Shown piece after piece: positions 52,450 to 61,480 of a DNA stretch of 64,000 nucleotides (positions are counted from its first letter, which is position 1; every line of letters starts with the position of its first letter). Under the pieces are notes generated by a model that was given only the letters and a program-made list of their open reading frames with translations, was not told the origin of the DNA and made no database searches. The position numbers were made by a program, and so were the translations under genes. Location of the stretch: assembly GCF_026168515.1 (NCBI RefSeq), contig NZ_CP093443.1, positions 310,001 to 374,000 on the forward strand. The letters are read 5' to 3'. This DNA comes from Brevibacterium spongiae. Its GTDB lineage: Bacteria > Actinomycetota > Actinomycetes > Actinomycetales > Brevibacteriaceae.

Positions 52450-53355
52450 TCAGGCGGACGCATACCACTTGCTGATGCGGACGATTTCTTCGTCGGCAAC
52501 GTCGCTGTGGCCGGCCGCGATCGGGAAGACATGCTGCTGATTCTCAGCAATAGACAGCGTCACGTCGACACCGGCCTGCGTGGCCTGATCAGCGAACCGC
52601 GTTGCATTGTCGACGAGAGACTCGACGCTTCCTGCATTGATGTAGATGCGAGGAAAGCCCGTGACGTCGGCATAGAGAGGATTGGCAAGAGGTGTCTTCG
52701 GGTCGACCGACTCTCCGAGGACGCCGGCGATCATTCCTTCGAGGAGCTCCGGCGTGATGAGCGCATCCGTATCATTGTTGGTGCTCAGAGTCTGACCGAG
52801 GTTTTCCATATCGAGCCACGGGGAGAACGCGATGACACTCTCGGGGAGCGGGCCGCCTTTCTCTTTGAGCGCAAGCGGAATGGCGATCGCCAAGTTGCCG
52901 CCTGCAGAGTCACCAATCGTGGTGATGCGGTCCGGCGATACTCCAGATGCGACAAGACCTTCGAAGGCCGCAACCCCATCTTCGACCTGGGCGGGATGAG
53001 GGTGTTCCGGGGCGCGCCGGTAGTCCAAGACGAAGGCAGTGACGCCGAGTGCCTTGGCGACGTGGCCGGCCAACTTGCGATGGCTGGATGCAGAGCTGAC
53101 TGCGAATCCGCCGCCATGAGTGTAGAGGAGGACGCGAGAATGGTCGGCACCGGCCGGAAGGCACCAGATTCCGCTTACGCCTCCGACAGCGTCTTCTTTG
53201 TAAGTGACGTTTTCAGGCTCGGATGTCGGCTGGTGCCATTCGTCGAATAGTGATCGAAGCATCCTCATAGACATCGCAGGGTTCTCTGCCATCAGAGAAT
53301 CCCACTCGGCGTAGAGATCTTTGAGGATATCCTGCGGAATATTGGTAGCGGCCAC
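52450..53355 (-). CDS. Alpha/beta hydrolase, HSL-family esterase/lactonase
   Basis: A 301-residue carboxylesterase of the hormone-sensitive lipase family: oxyanion motif THGGGFAVSS, nucleophile elbow TIGDSAGGNLA, catalytic Asp in the YINAGSVESLVDN region and His in NQQHVFP. It should open the lactone or split the ester made by the monooxygenase. I prefer the GTG at 53355, which has GAAGGAG eight bases upstream, over the GTG at 53385, where AAAAGG abuts the codon. It is the first gene of the cluster, facing the AcoR-like regulator. Confidence 0.9.
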   Translation of the reverse strand: MAATNIPQDILKDLYAEWDSLMAENPAMSMRMLRSLFDEWHQPTSEPENVTYKEDAVGGVSGIWCLPAGADHSRVLLYTHGGGFAVSSASSHRKLAGHVAKALGVTAFVLDYRRAPEHPHPAQVEDGVAAFEGLVASGVSPDRITTIGDSAGGNLAIAIPLALKEKGGPLPESVIAFSPWLDMENLGQTLSTNNDTDALITPELLEGMIAGVLGESVDPKTPLANPLYADVTGFPRIYINAGSVESLVDNATRFADQATQAGVDVTLSIAENQQHVFPIAAGHSDVADEEIVRISKWYASA

Positions 53356-53515
53356 TGTACGCACTCCTTCGTGTGAGTTGGTCACCCTTTTGGCGACCTT
53401 TCGGGCTGGACCTCGAGCGTTGGCAGGGGCGCAGCCAAACCTGGTTCAGGACGGCCGCGCTGCCTCTGCTCGAGGGGTGTGTGTACCATGCTAGAAATCC
53501 CGTCGAATGAGGGAG

Positions 53516-53532
53516 TGTTCCGATATGAAACA
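53516..53532. promoter_or_regulatory. TGTTCC-N5-GAAACA dyad in the divergent esterase/activator promoter
   Basis: Near-perfect relative of the dyad at 49301-49317; extended outward it reads GTGTT...AACAC (53515-53533). It lies 81 bp before the activator gene and about 160 bp before the preferred esterase start, a sensible place for an activator site. The 257-bp gap holds no other gene that I can support. Confidence 0.5.
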
Positions 53533-53612
53533 CGATCGGTCTTCCCTGGTTGGGGACACTGGGAGGGGGCAACCCTTAATATGTAGTGACCTGGATCACG
53601 GTGTAATGGTCG

Positions 53613-55565
53613 ATGTCGACCCCGAATTTCCCGGGTGCTGACCGAAGTCTGATTGCAGACGTGGATACAAGGACGAAAGTGATAGCCAACTCGAACGACG
53701 AAGTCAGGAAGGCTCGCGAAGATCTGCTCAGGATCGGATTGCACGATGTGCGCTTCTCTTCTGACCTTGTGCCTAACGAGATTGAGCGAAGCTGGCGTCG
53801 GTCTGCCTCGTTGAAAGTGCAACCGGACGCGGAGCCCAGGCTGGTCACCGAAATCGACCCTGAGGCGACTCTGCTGCGCGTGGCCAATCCCGTTCTCGAC
53901 CAGTGGCAGGCGAGTCTGGCAGATGCGAACATGACGATCGTTCTGGCCGATCACCAGGGGTGGATACTAGGCCGGCGTGGCACTTCAGCTCAATCGATGC
54001 GGCTGCTTGACCGTGTGCACGCAGCCGAGGGATTCGACTTTTCGGAGACCAGCTTGGGGACGAACGGGTTGGGCACGCCGGTCGAATCTCAAGACGCCGT
54101 TTACGTTCACGGTGCTGCTCATTTCAATGAGTCACTGTCTGATCTCACTTGTGCCGGAGCGCCACTGCGACATCCGCTCACCGGGCGGATCATGGGATCG
54201 ATTTCATTGGCCGCGCCGTCCCGGTCAGCTAACGAACTCATGCTTTCTATGACAAGGCAGTTGGCACGGCAGATCAGCGATGAAATTGAGGTCCAGGCTG
54301 ATTCCCACGCGCTAGAGCTGGCACGCATGTACAGGCGTTGGCGAAGTGCAGGCCATCAAGTCGCTGTGGTGAGTTCTCAGATTGTCATGGCTGGTCAGGC
54401 GGTACTTCCGTATATCGGGCCGGAGGAACATGGAGTCATTTGGGACTGCATCCAGAGGAACCGATCAGGCGCGGGATCGTTTGATGTGCCAGTGCCCGGT
54501 GTCGGGATCGTTCGTGTGCTCGGCCGCAGCGGTCACGCCTACGATTCGATCTGGGCAATTGAGTTTGTCAGTCAGGGTGAGACAGAGTCGATAGATCGGC
54601 TTTCAGCTGATCAGCCATTCGGCGGCAAAGCAAGGGCGAACAGAGACGATGGAATTTGGAAAGGGGCAAAACGAGGTTTCGATATTCGATGGAGAGATGA
54701 AGCTGACGAGATCACCAGGCAGAGCAGTGACGCGTATGTCTCGGTTCGTCGTGATTTGGGAAAGGCAGTGGCGCAGGGCGGCGTCGTTCAAGTGAGCGGT
54801 CGGCCGGGGGCGGGTCGCCGGTACCAGGCGACCGCTTGGATCACAGCAGAGACGGGCAAGGCCCCGATGCTCATCGAGTCTGTGCCGGGTCGCCGAGGAA
54901 TGCGCGCAGAAGATTGTCCTGACCCCGATCAGAGGCCCGGAGAGCAGACAATTGTTGCTGAGGTTGAGCGGGCGCTTGCAGCGGGGCACAGCGTGGTCGT
55001 CGGTGACTCTCATATGCTGAGTCGAAGAGACCGGTCGCGATTGGTCGACGTCTGGGACAGAGAGAATAGGCGCGGGACAGACCGTCAGCTGCTCTTCCTG
55101 GTGGAGCTCACCGATTGTGCTGAAGAACTCCGCTTCAGTGAGGCGAGGACTATTGTGCCGAAGGTTGAGGTTCCGTCTCTCGAGGAGGTGCCGACTGCGC
55201 TCCCGCATTTCATCAGATCCCTTGGGGAGGAGATCCTTCTTCGAGACTCGCCGCTGAAATTCAGTTCTGCCGCGCTCCGTGCACTCATGGCGTGGCATTG
55301 GCCAGGTAACGTCACAGAGCTCATCGAAACCCTCAAATCGGCAGACCATGCTGCCGGTGGTGGAGCCATCGACGTGGACCACCTTCCCCAGCAGATTCAG
55401 CGAGCGACACGAGCTTCTCTGAGTCGTTACGAACGATCAGAACGGAGCGCGATCGAGTCTGCGCTTGCGGACGCGGGAGGGAATAAGGCGCGTGCAGCTG
55501 AGCTGCTCGGAATTGGACGGACGACTCTGTATCGGAAGCTGCGCGCGTTGAAAATCGACGGTTGA
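53613..55565 (+). CDS. AcoR-like GAF/Fis regulator with degenerate AAA+ domain
   Basis: A 650-residue activator. Residues about 80-235 form a GAF sensor domain (SLGTNGLGTPVESQDAVYVHG, HPLTGRIMGSISLAAPS). Residues about 370-570 align with a sigma54-type AAA+ domain, but Walker A reads VSGRPGAGRRYQA, with Arg-Arg in place of Lys-Ser/Thr, and the GAFTGA loop is absent. The C-terminus is a Fis-type HTH (ERSAIESALADAGGNKARAAELLGIGRTTLYRKL). Actinobacterial members lack a sigma54 partner and work with the normal polymerase, so the ATPase loss is expected. It is divergent from the ketone-degradation genes and presumably activates them on sensing the ketone or alcohol. Confidence 0.92.
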   Translation: MSTPNFPGADRSLIADVDTRTKVIANSNDEVRKAREDLLRIGLHDVRFSSDLVPNEIERSWRRSASLKVQPDAEPRLVTEIDPEATLLRVANPVLDQWQASLADANMTIVLADHQGWILGRRGTSAQSMRLLDRVHAAEGFDFSETSLGTNGLGTPVESQDAVYVHGAAHFNESLSDLTCAGAPLRHPLTGRIMGSISLAAPSRSANELMLSMTRQLARQISDEIEVQADSHALELARMYRRWRSAGHQVAVVSSQIVMAGQAVLPYIGPEEHGVIWDCIQRNRSGAGSFDVPVPGVGIVRVLGRSGHAYDSIWAIEFVSQGETESIDRLSADQPFGGKARANRDDGIWKGAKRGFDIRWRDEADEITRQSSDAYVSVRRDLGKAVAQGGVVQVSGRPGAGRRYQATAWITAETGKAPMLIESVPGRRGMRAEDCPDPDQRPGEQTIVAEVERALAAGHSVVVGDSHMLSRRDRSRLVDVWDRENRRGTDRQLLFLVELTDCAEELRFSEARTIVPKVEVPSLEEVPTALPHFIRSLGEEILLRDSPLKFSSAALRALMAWHWPGNVTELIETLKSADHAAGGGAIDVDHLPQQIQRATRASLSRYERSERSAIESALADAGGNKARAAELLGIGRTTLYRKLRALKIDG

Positions 55566-55592
55566 ATCTGCTGCAGCTCCCCTGGAAAGCCG

Positions 55593-55781
55593 TCAGTCGT
55601 TGAGGCAGAGGAAATGTCCTTGTGGTCGGCTGGAGCGGACAGTTTCTGACTCAGTTGTGATTTCTCCGGTGTAGTTGAGAATGTATGGGAACTTGTCGAA
55701 GCTCCGCTGGTCGGCGGCTTGGCAGACGGTGAGGTAGCTGGCGTGGGCGAGATCGGCATCGAATATGCGCTCGAGGAGCAT
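55593..55781 (-). pseudogene. Truncated copy of the MBL-rhodanese gene (5' end only)
   Basis: A 62-residue frame whose first 23 residues (MLLERIFDADLAHASY, then LTVCQAAD) match the start of the gene at 41725-43119, after which the sequence is unrelated and reaches a stop. It retains the operon position behind the 61-residue Cys protein. No metal-binding residues remain, so it cannot be an enzyme; it marks the left edge of the second, decayed copy of the sulfur block. Confidence 0.8.
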
Positions 55782-55826
55782 GGAGCCCTCTTTCCGTGAC
55801 CGAGGGGTGGGTGGACTGTCGCGGGG

Positions 55827-56012
55827 TCAGCGGCCGAAGATACGGGCGAAGAAGCCGGGCTTGGCAGCTCGAGCCGCATCCTTTTCGGCCTGAGTGTGCT
55901 TGCCGTTGCACCACTGGCCGGCCGGAACGGTGCTCTTCACTGACTGGATGTGTTGTCCGCATCCTGCCCATGTGGTCTTTCCGCACACTCGGCACGTCGC
56001 TGCTCGACACAT
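55827..56012 (-). CDS. 61-residue cysteine-rich protein, second copy
   Basis: Nearly identical to the protein at 43166-43351: all Cys and both His are kept, with about six substitutions, mostly near the C-terminus (KPGFFARIFGR against KPGFLSRLFGR). The ribosome site GAAGGAG is also kept (GAAGGAGTCAG). It is thus under purifying selection or a young duplicate. Its downstream partner, the MBL-rhodanese gene, is truncated here. Confidence 0.8.
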   Translation of the reverse strand: MCRAATCRVCGKTTWAGCGQHIQSVKSTVPAGQWCNGKHTQAEKDAARAAKPGFFARIFGR

Positions 56013-56061
56013 ATCTGACTCCTTCTTCGGCCACTATTGGCCTAGATATTATTGGGTTTAC

Positions 56062-56460
<399 letters not shown>

Positions 56461-56553
56461 CATGGTCGTCTCAATGGTCTGACGGGGTCGGTGGGGGAGC
56501 GACCAGACGTAGGTGAGTGGCACTTCGCAAGGCTGCTGATCCTTGCAGAGCTC

Positions 56554-56996
56554 CTACCCCTCGAGCAGCCCCTTGATATCCGCAGCGGTCACAGTCTGGC
56601 TGAAGGCCTGACCGCCAGGGCCGCGACCCTCGTAGGTGCCGGAATCGGACATGAGTTCGTCGAAGAGTTCGGCCTTGCGTTTCTGCAGGGCGAGCACCTT
56701 CTCCTCGATTGTGCCCTCGGCGACGTAGCGGTAGACCATGACGTTCTTCGTCTGACCGATCCGGTGCGCCCGGTCGATCGCCTGATTCTCCGAGGCGGGG
56801 TTCCACCACGGATCCATGAGGAAGACGTAGTCCTCCTCGGCGAGGGCGATCCCGCGCGCCCGCGTCGACTCGGTCACGACCCGAACATCGAGGCCAGAGG
56901 CGTATGCGAGTGCGGAGCCGCCTCGGCGAGTGGGGCGAAGGCATCACGCCAATCGGCGGGGATGGCGGAACCGGTGGTCGGGGAGGTCTCGGGCAC
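56554..56996 (-). pseudogene. Deleted remnant of the SNF2 helicase gene
   Basis: A relic of the gene at 43839-46853 made of three pieces: the first ~33 codons from GTG at 56996 (PADWRDAFAPLAEAAPHSHT), a short internal piece (ESTRARGIALAE, in a shifted frame) and the last ~95 codons from EEDYVFLMDPWWNP to the stop at 56554 (DIKGLLEG). The Walker A and DEAQ motifs are gone. The frame is broken by TGA soon after the first junction. The second junction falls in a CTCGGCGAG-like repeat, pointing to slippage or short-homology recombination. Confidence 0.85.
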
Positions 56997-57089
56997 CTAG
57001 CCATCTTCTCATTGCGCGGTGACATGGGGCGTGGCGGCGGCCGCGTCGGGCAGGACATCCTGCGGCGGGCATTCTGCTCCCGGTTCGGT

Positions 57090-57890
57090 TCAGAGCAGCA
57101 GCCCGCGGGCTTGGGCGCTGGTGACGGCCGCGGTTCGTGAGCGGGCATTGAGCTTGGCCATGATCGCCTTCATATAGGCCTTGACGGTGAGCAGAGTGAG
57201 AGACAGGCGGTCTGCGATCTCCTGATTGGTCAGCCCAGTAGCAACAAGTGTGAGCACATCGGTTTCTCGGGCGGTCAGGACGGTCTGCCCGTCACCTGCG
57301 TCGAGTATCGATCCGCTGAGGTTATCGGCGATGGGGCGCAGGGAATCCCGCAGCTCGCGATCGTCGATGACGGTGCTGAGTTCGCAGAGTTCGGCATGTG
57401 CGCGCCGCAGCCGGGCGCGTAGGGGTCCGGCAGCATCATCGGCTTCATGCCGATCGGCGATGAGGAGATCGTGTTCCAGGGCGCGGGCCTCATCCATGAG
57501 CGTGGAGATGATGCGATCGGCGATGGAATTGTCGTTGCGGAAGGCGACGTAGAGGACCAAAGATGTCTCACGGTCGATGACGACCGGGGCGGAGGCGATG
57601 GCACGCAGACTCTCTGCCTTGATCACCGTGTCGTACTGATGCGAAATCGTTCTGGACTCGACGTAGTCTCCGAGGACCATCGGGCGGCGTTGGGCAACGG
57701 TCCGTCCCCCGAGACCCGCGTCATAGGCCAGTTCGACTCCGGGCAGTGCGCCGACCGTATGACCGGAGAAGTGACGCAGCGCAAGGCCGCGAGACCCAGT
57801 GACCTCACCGCCGAAGGACAGGGACACGCCTGTCTGCTTTCGGATGGTATCGAGCGAGCGTCGAATCCGGTCGGCTCGAATCGTGGTCAC
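57090..57890 (-). CDS. GAF-LuxR family transcriptional regulator
   Basis: A 266-residue regulator. The N-terminal two thirds resemble a GAF sensor (GLALRHFSGHTVGALPGVELAY, then VLYVAFRNDNSIADRI), the C-terminal part is a LuxR/NarL HTH: LTARETDVLTLVATGLTNQEIADRL, then VKAYMKAIMAKLN. GTG at 57890 has AGGAG eight bases upstream; the frame is open for 28 codons more without a site. It is divergent from an acyl-CoA synthetase gene, the typical arrangement for this actinobacterial regulator type, and likely controls it. Confidence 0.85.
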   Translation of the reverse strand: MTTIRADRIRRSLDTIRKQTGVSLSFGGEVTGSRGLALRHFSGHTVGALPGVELAYDAGLGGRTVAQRRPMVLGDYVESRTISHQYDTVIKAESLRAIASAPVVIDRETSLVLYVAFRNDNSIADRIISTLMDEARALEHDLLIADRHEADDAAGPLRARLRRAHAELCELSTVIDDRELRDSLRPIADNLSGSILDAGDGQTVLTARETDVLTLVATGLTNQEIADRLSLTLLTVKAYMKAIMAKLNARSRTAAVTSAQARGLLL

Positions 57891-58088
57891 GGTCGCTGCT
57901 CCTATCGGGTGAGGGCCCTGTTCTCGTTCAGAATCTTCGCGTCGAACCCCTCTTTGGAGGGTAGTGAAGTTCACCGTCCATTATCTACGATGGCCTCAAT
58001 CAGGGGCCAGCAAAGACTGGAACCGCGAGTGCTCCGGACTTTTCGGTGTACTCAACTTCCCACATGCAGACACCAAAGGAGAGTGCAG

Positions 58089-59684
58089 ATGGACGATACG
58101 AACGCAGGCAACGCCGAGGAATCACGTCAGACCGCGACGGCACCGTGGCAGTCGCACCCGGAGATCGCAGCTGAGGTGGAGAACCTCAAGGAGACATATT
58201 CAAGCGCGGCCCTGTCCGTCGCGGACGTCCTCTGCGATGCTCACCCGGCCGACGACACCGCATTCATCTGCGTCGATGATCGCTTCGAACCCCAGCGGCT
58301 GACCTATGGAGAACTGTCGGATCGTTCGCGCAGGCTGGCTCGCCACCTTCAGGAACTCGGCGTCGGACGCGAATCGCGCGTGGGGGTGCTGATGGAGAAG
58401 ACGGTGCAGCTTCCGATCGTGCTGGTGGCGCTGTGGCGGCTGGGGGCCATTGAAGTCCCGCTCTTCACGGCATTCGCAGGTCCCGCGATCGCTGTCCGCG
58501 TCAATGGAGCCGAAGCTTCGCTCATCGTTGCTGACGTCGACCAGCAGGTCAAGCTCGACGGCATCGACATTCCGGTTCTCTCCACCGGGGACGAGCTCGA
58601 CCGCGCGATCGATGCTCACGAGCCGATCGACACCGCCGAGGCAGTCGGTGGCGACGGGCTGTTCCTGCAGCTCTACACGTCCGGAACCTCCGGCAGCCCG
58701 AAAGCAGTGGGTGTCCCCGGCCGAGCCATCGGCGCCTTCATCGCATACATGCGCTACGGTCTCGACGTGACGGACAAGGACGTGTTCTGGAATGCCGCGG
58801 ACCCCGGTTGGGCCTATGGTCTCTACTACGGCATCGTCGGTCCTTTGGCCGTTGGGAAACCCAACATCCTCTTTGCCGGACGCTTCTCCCCGGAAGCCAC
58901 CGGGCGTCTGTTCAAGGAGCTCGCGGTGACGAATGTGGCCGCGGCACCGACGGTTTACCGGGCGCTGAAGAAGGACGGAGTAAGGGCGAACCCATCGCTG
59001 CGCGTGGCTTCCTCGGCGGGCGAACCTCTGACCTCCGATGTCGTCGACTGGGCACCGGATGCCCTGGGTGTGACCGTCCGTGACCATTGGGGTCAGACCG
59101 AGCAGGGAATGGCGATCTGCAACCCATGGGATGAGCGTCTCATCTCCGATGCAGCTCCGAACTCGATGGGGCAGGCATTGCCTGGATTCGTCGCCGGCAC
59201 GGTCGGGAATGCGATCGCCCTGTCCGTCACGGACAGTCCACTGATGTGGTTCACCGGTTATGTCGGCGATCCGGAGAAGACGAAGGAGCGCTTCACAGAG
59301 GACGGCGATTGGTATTTCACCGGCGACGTCGGGCGTTGCGACGGAACCAACTTCTTCTTCGCTTCGCGCGATGACGACGTGATCCTGGCGGCCGGCTACC
59401 GCATCTCCCCATTCGACATCGAGAGCATTCTCGTCACGGATGACGCCATCGTCGAGGCGGCTGTCGTCGGGCGTCCGGATGAGATCCGCGGCGAGGTCAT
59501 CGAGGCCTTTGTCGTCGTCGATCGTGAGGAGTCGGCTGAGGAACTCGTGAACCGCCTGCAGCAGGCAGTCCGTGAGACGTACGGAGCGCATGCCTACCCG
59601 CGCCGTGTCCACGTCGTCGACGAATTGCCCAAGACTCCCAGCGGTAAAGTTCAGCGCTTCGTCCTGCGTGACATGGAGCTGTGA
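58089..59684 (+). CDS. AMP-dependent acyl-CoA synthetase
   Basis: A 531-residue ANL-superfamily ligase that adenylates a carboxylic acid and transfers it to CoA. Motifs: P-loop-like LYTSGTSGSPKAV (A3), DHWGQTEQGM (A5), GDWYFTGDVGR (A7), FASRDDDVILAAGYRISP (A8) and the catalytic Lys in TPSGKVQRF (A10). The N-terminus and overall pattern match acetyl-CoA/medium-chain synthetases (AcsM-like). AAAGGAG seven bases before the ATG at 58089 decides the start. Substrate is open; it could activate an acid from the ketone pathway upstream. Confidence 0.92.
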   Translation: MDDTNAGNAEESRQTATAPWQSHPEIAAEVENLKETYSSAALSVADVLCDAHPADDTAFICVDDRFEPQRLTYGELSDRSRRLARHLQELGVGRESRVGVLMEKTVQLPIVLVALWRLGAIEVPLFTAFAGPAIAVRVNGAEASLIVADVDQQVKLDGIDIPVLSTGDELDRAIDAHEPIDTAEAVGGDGLFLQLYTSGTSGSPKAVGVPGRAIGAFIAYMRYGLDVTDKDVFWNAADPGWAYGLYYGIVGPLAVGKPNILFAGRFSPEATGRLFKELAVTNVAAAPTVYRALKKDGVRANPSLRVASSAGEPLTSDVVDWAPDALGVTVRDHWGQTEQGMAICNPWDERLISDAAPNSMGQALPGFVAGTVGNAIALSVTDSPLMWFTGYVGDPEKTKERFTEDGDWYFTGDVGRCDGTNFFFASRDDDVILAAGYRISPFDIESILVTDDAIVEAAVVGRPDEIRGEVIEAFVVVDREESAEELVNRLQQAVRETYGAHAYPRRVHVVDELPKTPSGKVQRFVLRDMEL

Positions 59685-59744
59685 ACCGTGTCTTCGCCTG
59701 CCCGTAAGTGCGAGTGTGGGTTGGGCACTCGGCGTGACTGTCCG

Positions 59745-59797
59745 GAGCCCCAGAGCCACTGGCGTGTTTGAGTCCGGAGCCGCCTCGGTGAGTCGGG
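59745..59797 (-). pseudogene. Short relic of the SNF2 helicase 5' region
   Basis: About 50 bp match the 5' coding region of the SNF2 helicase at 46746-46800 (shared CGGAGCCGCCTCGG core, with flanks also alike). Minus-strand translation gives LTEAAPDSNTPVALG against LAEAAPHSHTPVALG in the intact protein. It lies in the 244-bp gap between the acyl-CoA synthetase and the ADH gene, in which I see no gene. A third trace of the same sequence in 13 kb. Confidence 0.55.
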
Positions 59798-59928
59798 GCC
59801 ACTGTCTCGTTGCTCACCTTCCCCGGGATTTCTTTGCCGGCGATACGGGGCGGGGGTACGGTCTGAAGTGAACGGTCGATCGGAACATTCCGGCTCCGAC
59901 CGACCTCGAGTCGAAGGAGTGTCCAATA

Positions 59929-60990
59929 ATGAAAGCAGTCCGCTATTACGGCAAAGAGGATCTGCGAGTCGAGGAGATCGACGAGCCCGAAACCCGCCCA
60001 GGAACTGTGAAGATCGCCCCTGCTTACAACGGAATCTGCGGCAGCGACCTGCATCTGTACCATGACGGTCCGATTCCGCCCGCCCCCACCACCGAGGATG
60101 CCCATCCGCTATCGGGAGAGACCCTTCCGGTGGTGCTCGGCCACGAGTTCTCCGGTGTCGTCGAAGAGCTGGGCGAAGGTGTCGAAGGTCTGTCGGTCGG
60201 TGACTCGGTAGTCGTCGAACCGCTGATGGTCGACGGAACCTGCCCTGCCTGCCAGCGCGGTGCGTACAACCTCTGCGAGCAGATGGGCTTCATCGGCATC
60301 TCCGGCCTCGGCGGCGGTCTGAGCGAGCACATCGTCGTCGAATCCCGTTGGGTCCACCCGGTAGGTGATATTCCGCTGGACCAGGCGGCGATGATCGAGC
60401 CTCTCGCTGTGGCGCTCCACGGAGTCAAGCAGACGACGGCCGCCGAGGGACAGGTCGGAGCAGTCGGCGGAGCAGGACCGATCGGCCTCCTCGTCGCCGC
60501 CGTACTCAAGGCCAAGGGACTGAAGACGATCATCAGCGAGGTCTCGCAGGTCCGTCGCGAGAAGGCGCAGAGCTCAGGCGTCGCCGATGTCGTCGTCGAC
60601 CCGACGAGCGAAGACCTCAAGGCGATAGTGTCGGAGCAGACCTCGGGTGCGATGGCCGACGTTGCGTTCGACGCCGCCGGTGCCGCTCCCGTCGTCGGCC
60701 AGCTGCTCGACGTGCTCGGCGCCACCGGTCGCCTGCAGGTCATCGCCATCCATGGCAAACCGGTCGAGGTCGATCTAACCAGCCAACTGATGATGCAGGA
60801 TCGGACCCTCGGTGCCAGCGTCGGCTATGCCGATGATCACGCCGAGGCGATCGAACTCGTCCGTTCGGGCAAGGTCGATCTGGCTCCGTTCATCACCTCG
60901 AAGATCCTCGCCGACGATATCGTCAGCGACGGATTCGAGCGCCTGACGAAGAGCCTCGACGAGGTGAAGATCCTCGTCTCGATGAGTTGA
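59929..60990 (+). CDS. Zinc-dependent dehydrogenase, 2,3-butanediol dehydrogenase-like
   Basis: A 353-residue medium-chain dehydrogenase. Catalytic-zinc ligands: Cys in NGICGSDLHLY, His-Glu in VLGHEFSGVVEE and Glu in MIEPLAVALHGV. Structural-zinc Cys residues in TCPACQRGAYNLC are present, three clearly. Rossmann loop: VGGAGPIGLLVAAVLKAKG. The D-H-L-Y/PLSGETLPVVLGHE arrangement is like (R,R)-butanediol dehydrogenases and sorbitol-type enzymes. GGAGTG precedes the ATG. It is followed by a hairpin at 61025-61055, so is probably monocistronic. Confidence 0.9.
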   Translation: MKAVRYYGKEDLRVEEIDEPETRPGTVKIAPAYNGICGSDLHLYHDGPIPPAPTTEDAHPLSGETLPVVLGHEFSGVVEELGEGVEGLSVGDSVVVEPLMVDGTCPACQRGAYNLCEQMGFIGISGLGGGLSEHIVVESRWVHPVGDIPLDQAAMIEPLAVALHGVKQTTAAEGQVGAVGGAGPIGLLVAAVLKAKGLKTIISEVSQVRREKAQSSGVADVVVDPTSEDLKAIVSEQTSGAMADVAFDAAGAAPVVGQLLDVLGATGRLQVIAIHGKPVEVDLTSQLMMQDRTLGASVGYADDHAEAIELVRSGKVDLAPFITSKILADDIVSDGFERLTKSLDEVKILVSMS

Positions 60991-61024
60991 GTCAGAAACT
61001 CTCGATTAGCCGAGACAGTCGCAT

Positions 61025-61055
61025 CGGGACGCGCACCGGATCGGTGGGCGTCCCG
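61025..61055 (+). terminator. Stem-loop after the butanediol dehydrogenase-like gene
   Basis: CGGGACGC pairs with GCGTCCCG, with an inner CACCG/CGGTG stem around GAT, starting 35 bases after the stop. A compact, GC-rich stem typical of terminators in high-GC genomes; no U-tract. Confidence 0.6.
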
Positions 61056-61111
61056 TGGCTGCACCCGGGAGTCTCAGGGGCGGTGTCAGGCTCGAGCGGT
61101 ACAGTCGGCGC

Positions 61112-61480
61112 ATGGATGAGAACAGCGAGGTTCACACACAGTTCTTCGACGCCTATACCCGTGCGCTGCTCGATCGGGATGCCGCGACGATCGCCGATCA
61201 TTACGCGGTTCCGGCGCTCATCGAATTCCCGGGGCAGCGGCTCCTCGTCACTGATGCCGCTCAGACAGAGACCTTCTTCGCGAGTGCTTTCGGGCAGTAC
61301 TCGGGCGTCACCGAGGTCGACGTTGATGTCACGGTGGCGTCATCGTCCGAGCACAGCATCTGGGCCGACTTCACGTGGAAGTACCTGGGAGGAGCCCCCG
61401 ACGAGCGGAACATGTATCAGCTGGTGCGCACCGATGCTGGTTGGAAGATCGCAGTGCTCACGCCGTTGGAGCTCGAATGA
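61112..61480 (+). CDS. NTF2-like (SnoaL-type) protein
   Basis: A 122-residue alpha+beta-barrel protein of the nuclear transport factor 2-like superfamily: an N-terminal helix HTQFFDAYTRALLDRDAATIADHY, followed by four strands (VDVDVTVASSSEHSIWADFTWKYL among them, seen as alternate hydrophobic residues) and a C-terminal GWKIAVLTPLEL. Such proteins are small isomerase-like or ligand-binding domains with very varied roles; no catalytic residues can be assigned. Its stop overlaps the next start (ATGA), opening a three-gene run. Confidence 0.75.
   Translation: MDENSEVHTQFFDAYTRALLDRDAATIADHYAVPALIEFPGQRLLVTDAAQTETFFASAFGQYSGVTEVDVDVTVASSSEHSIWADFTWKYLGGAPDERNMYQLVRTDAGWKIAVLTPLELE

Noticed and set aside
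58200-59759. 519-residue minus-strand frame opposite the acyl-CoA synthetase
   Set aside because: Antisense shadow; the sense strand has all adenylation motifs and a good ribosome site. Only its first residues, beyond the sense gene, match the SNF2 relic reported separately.
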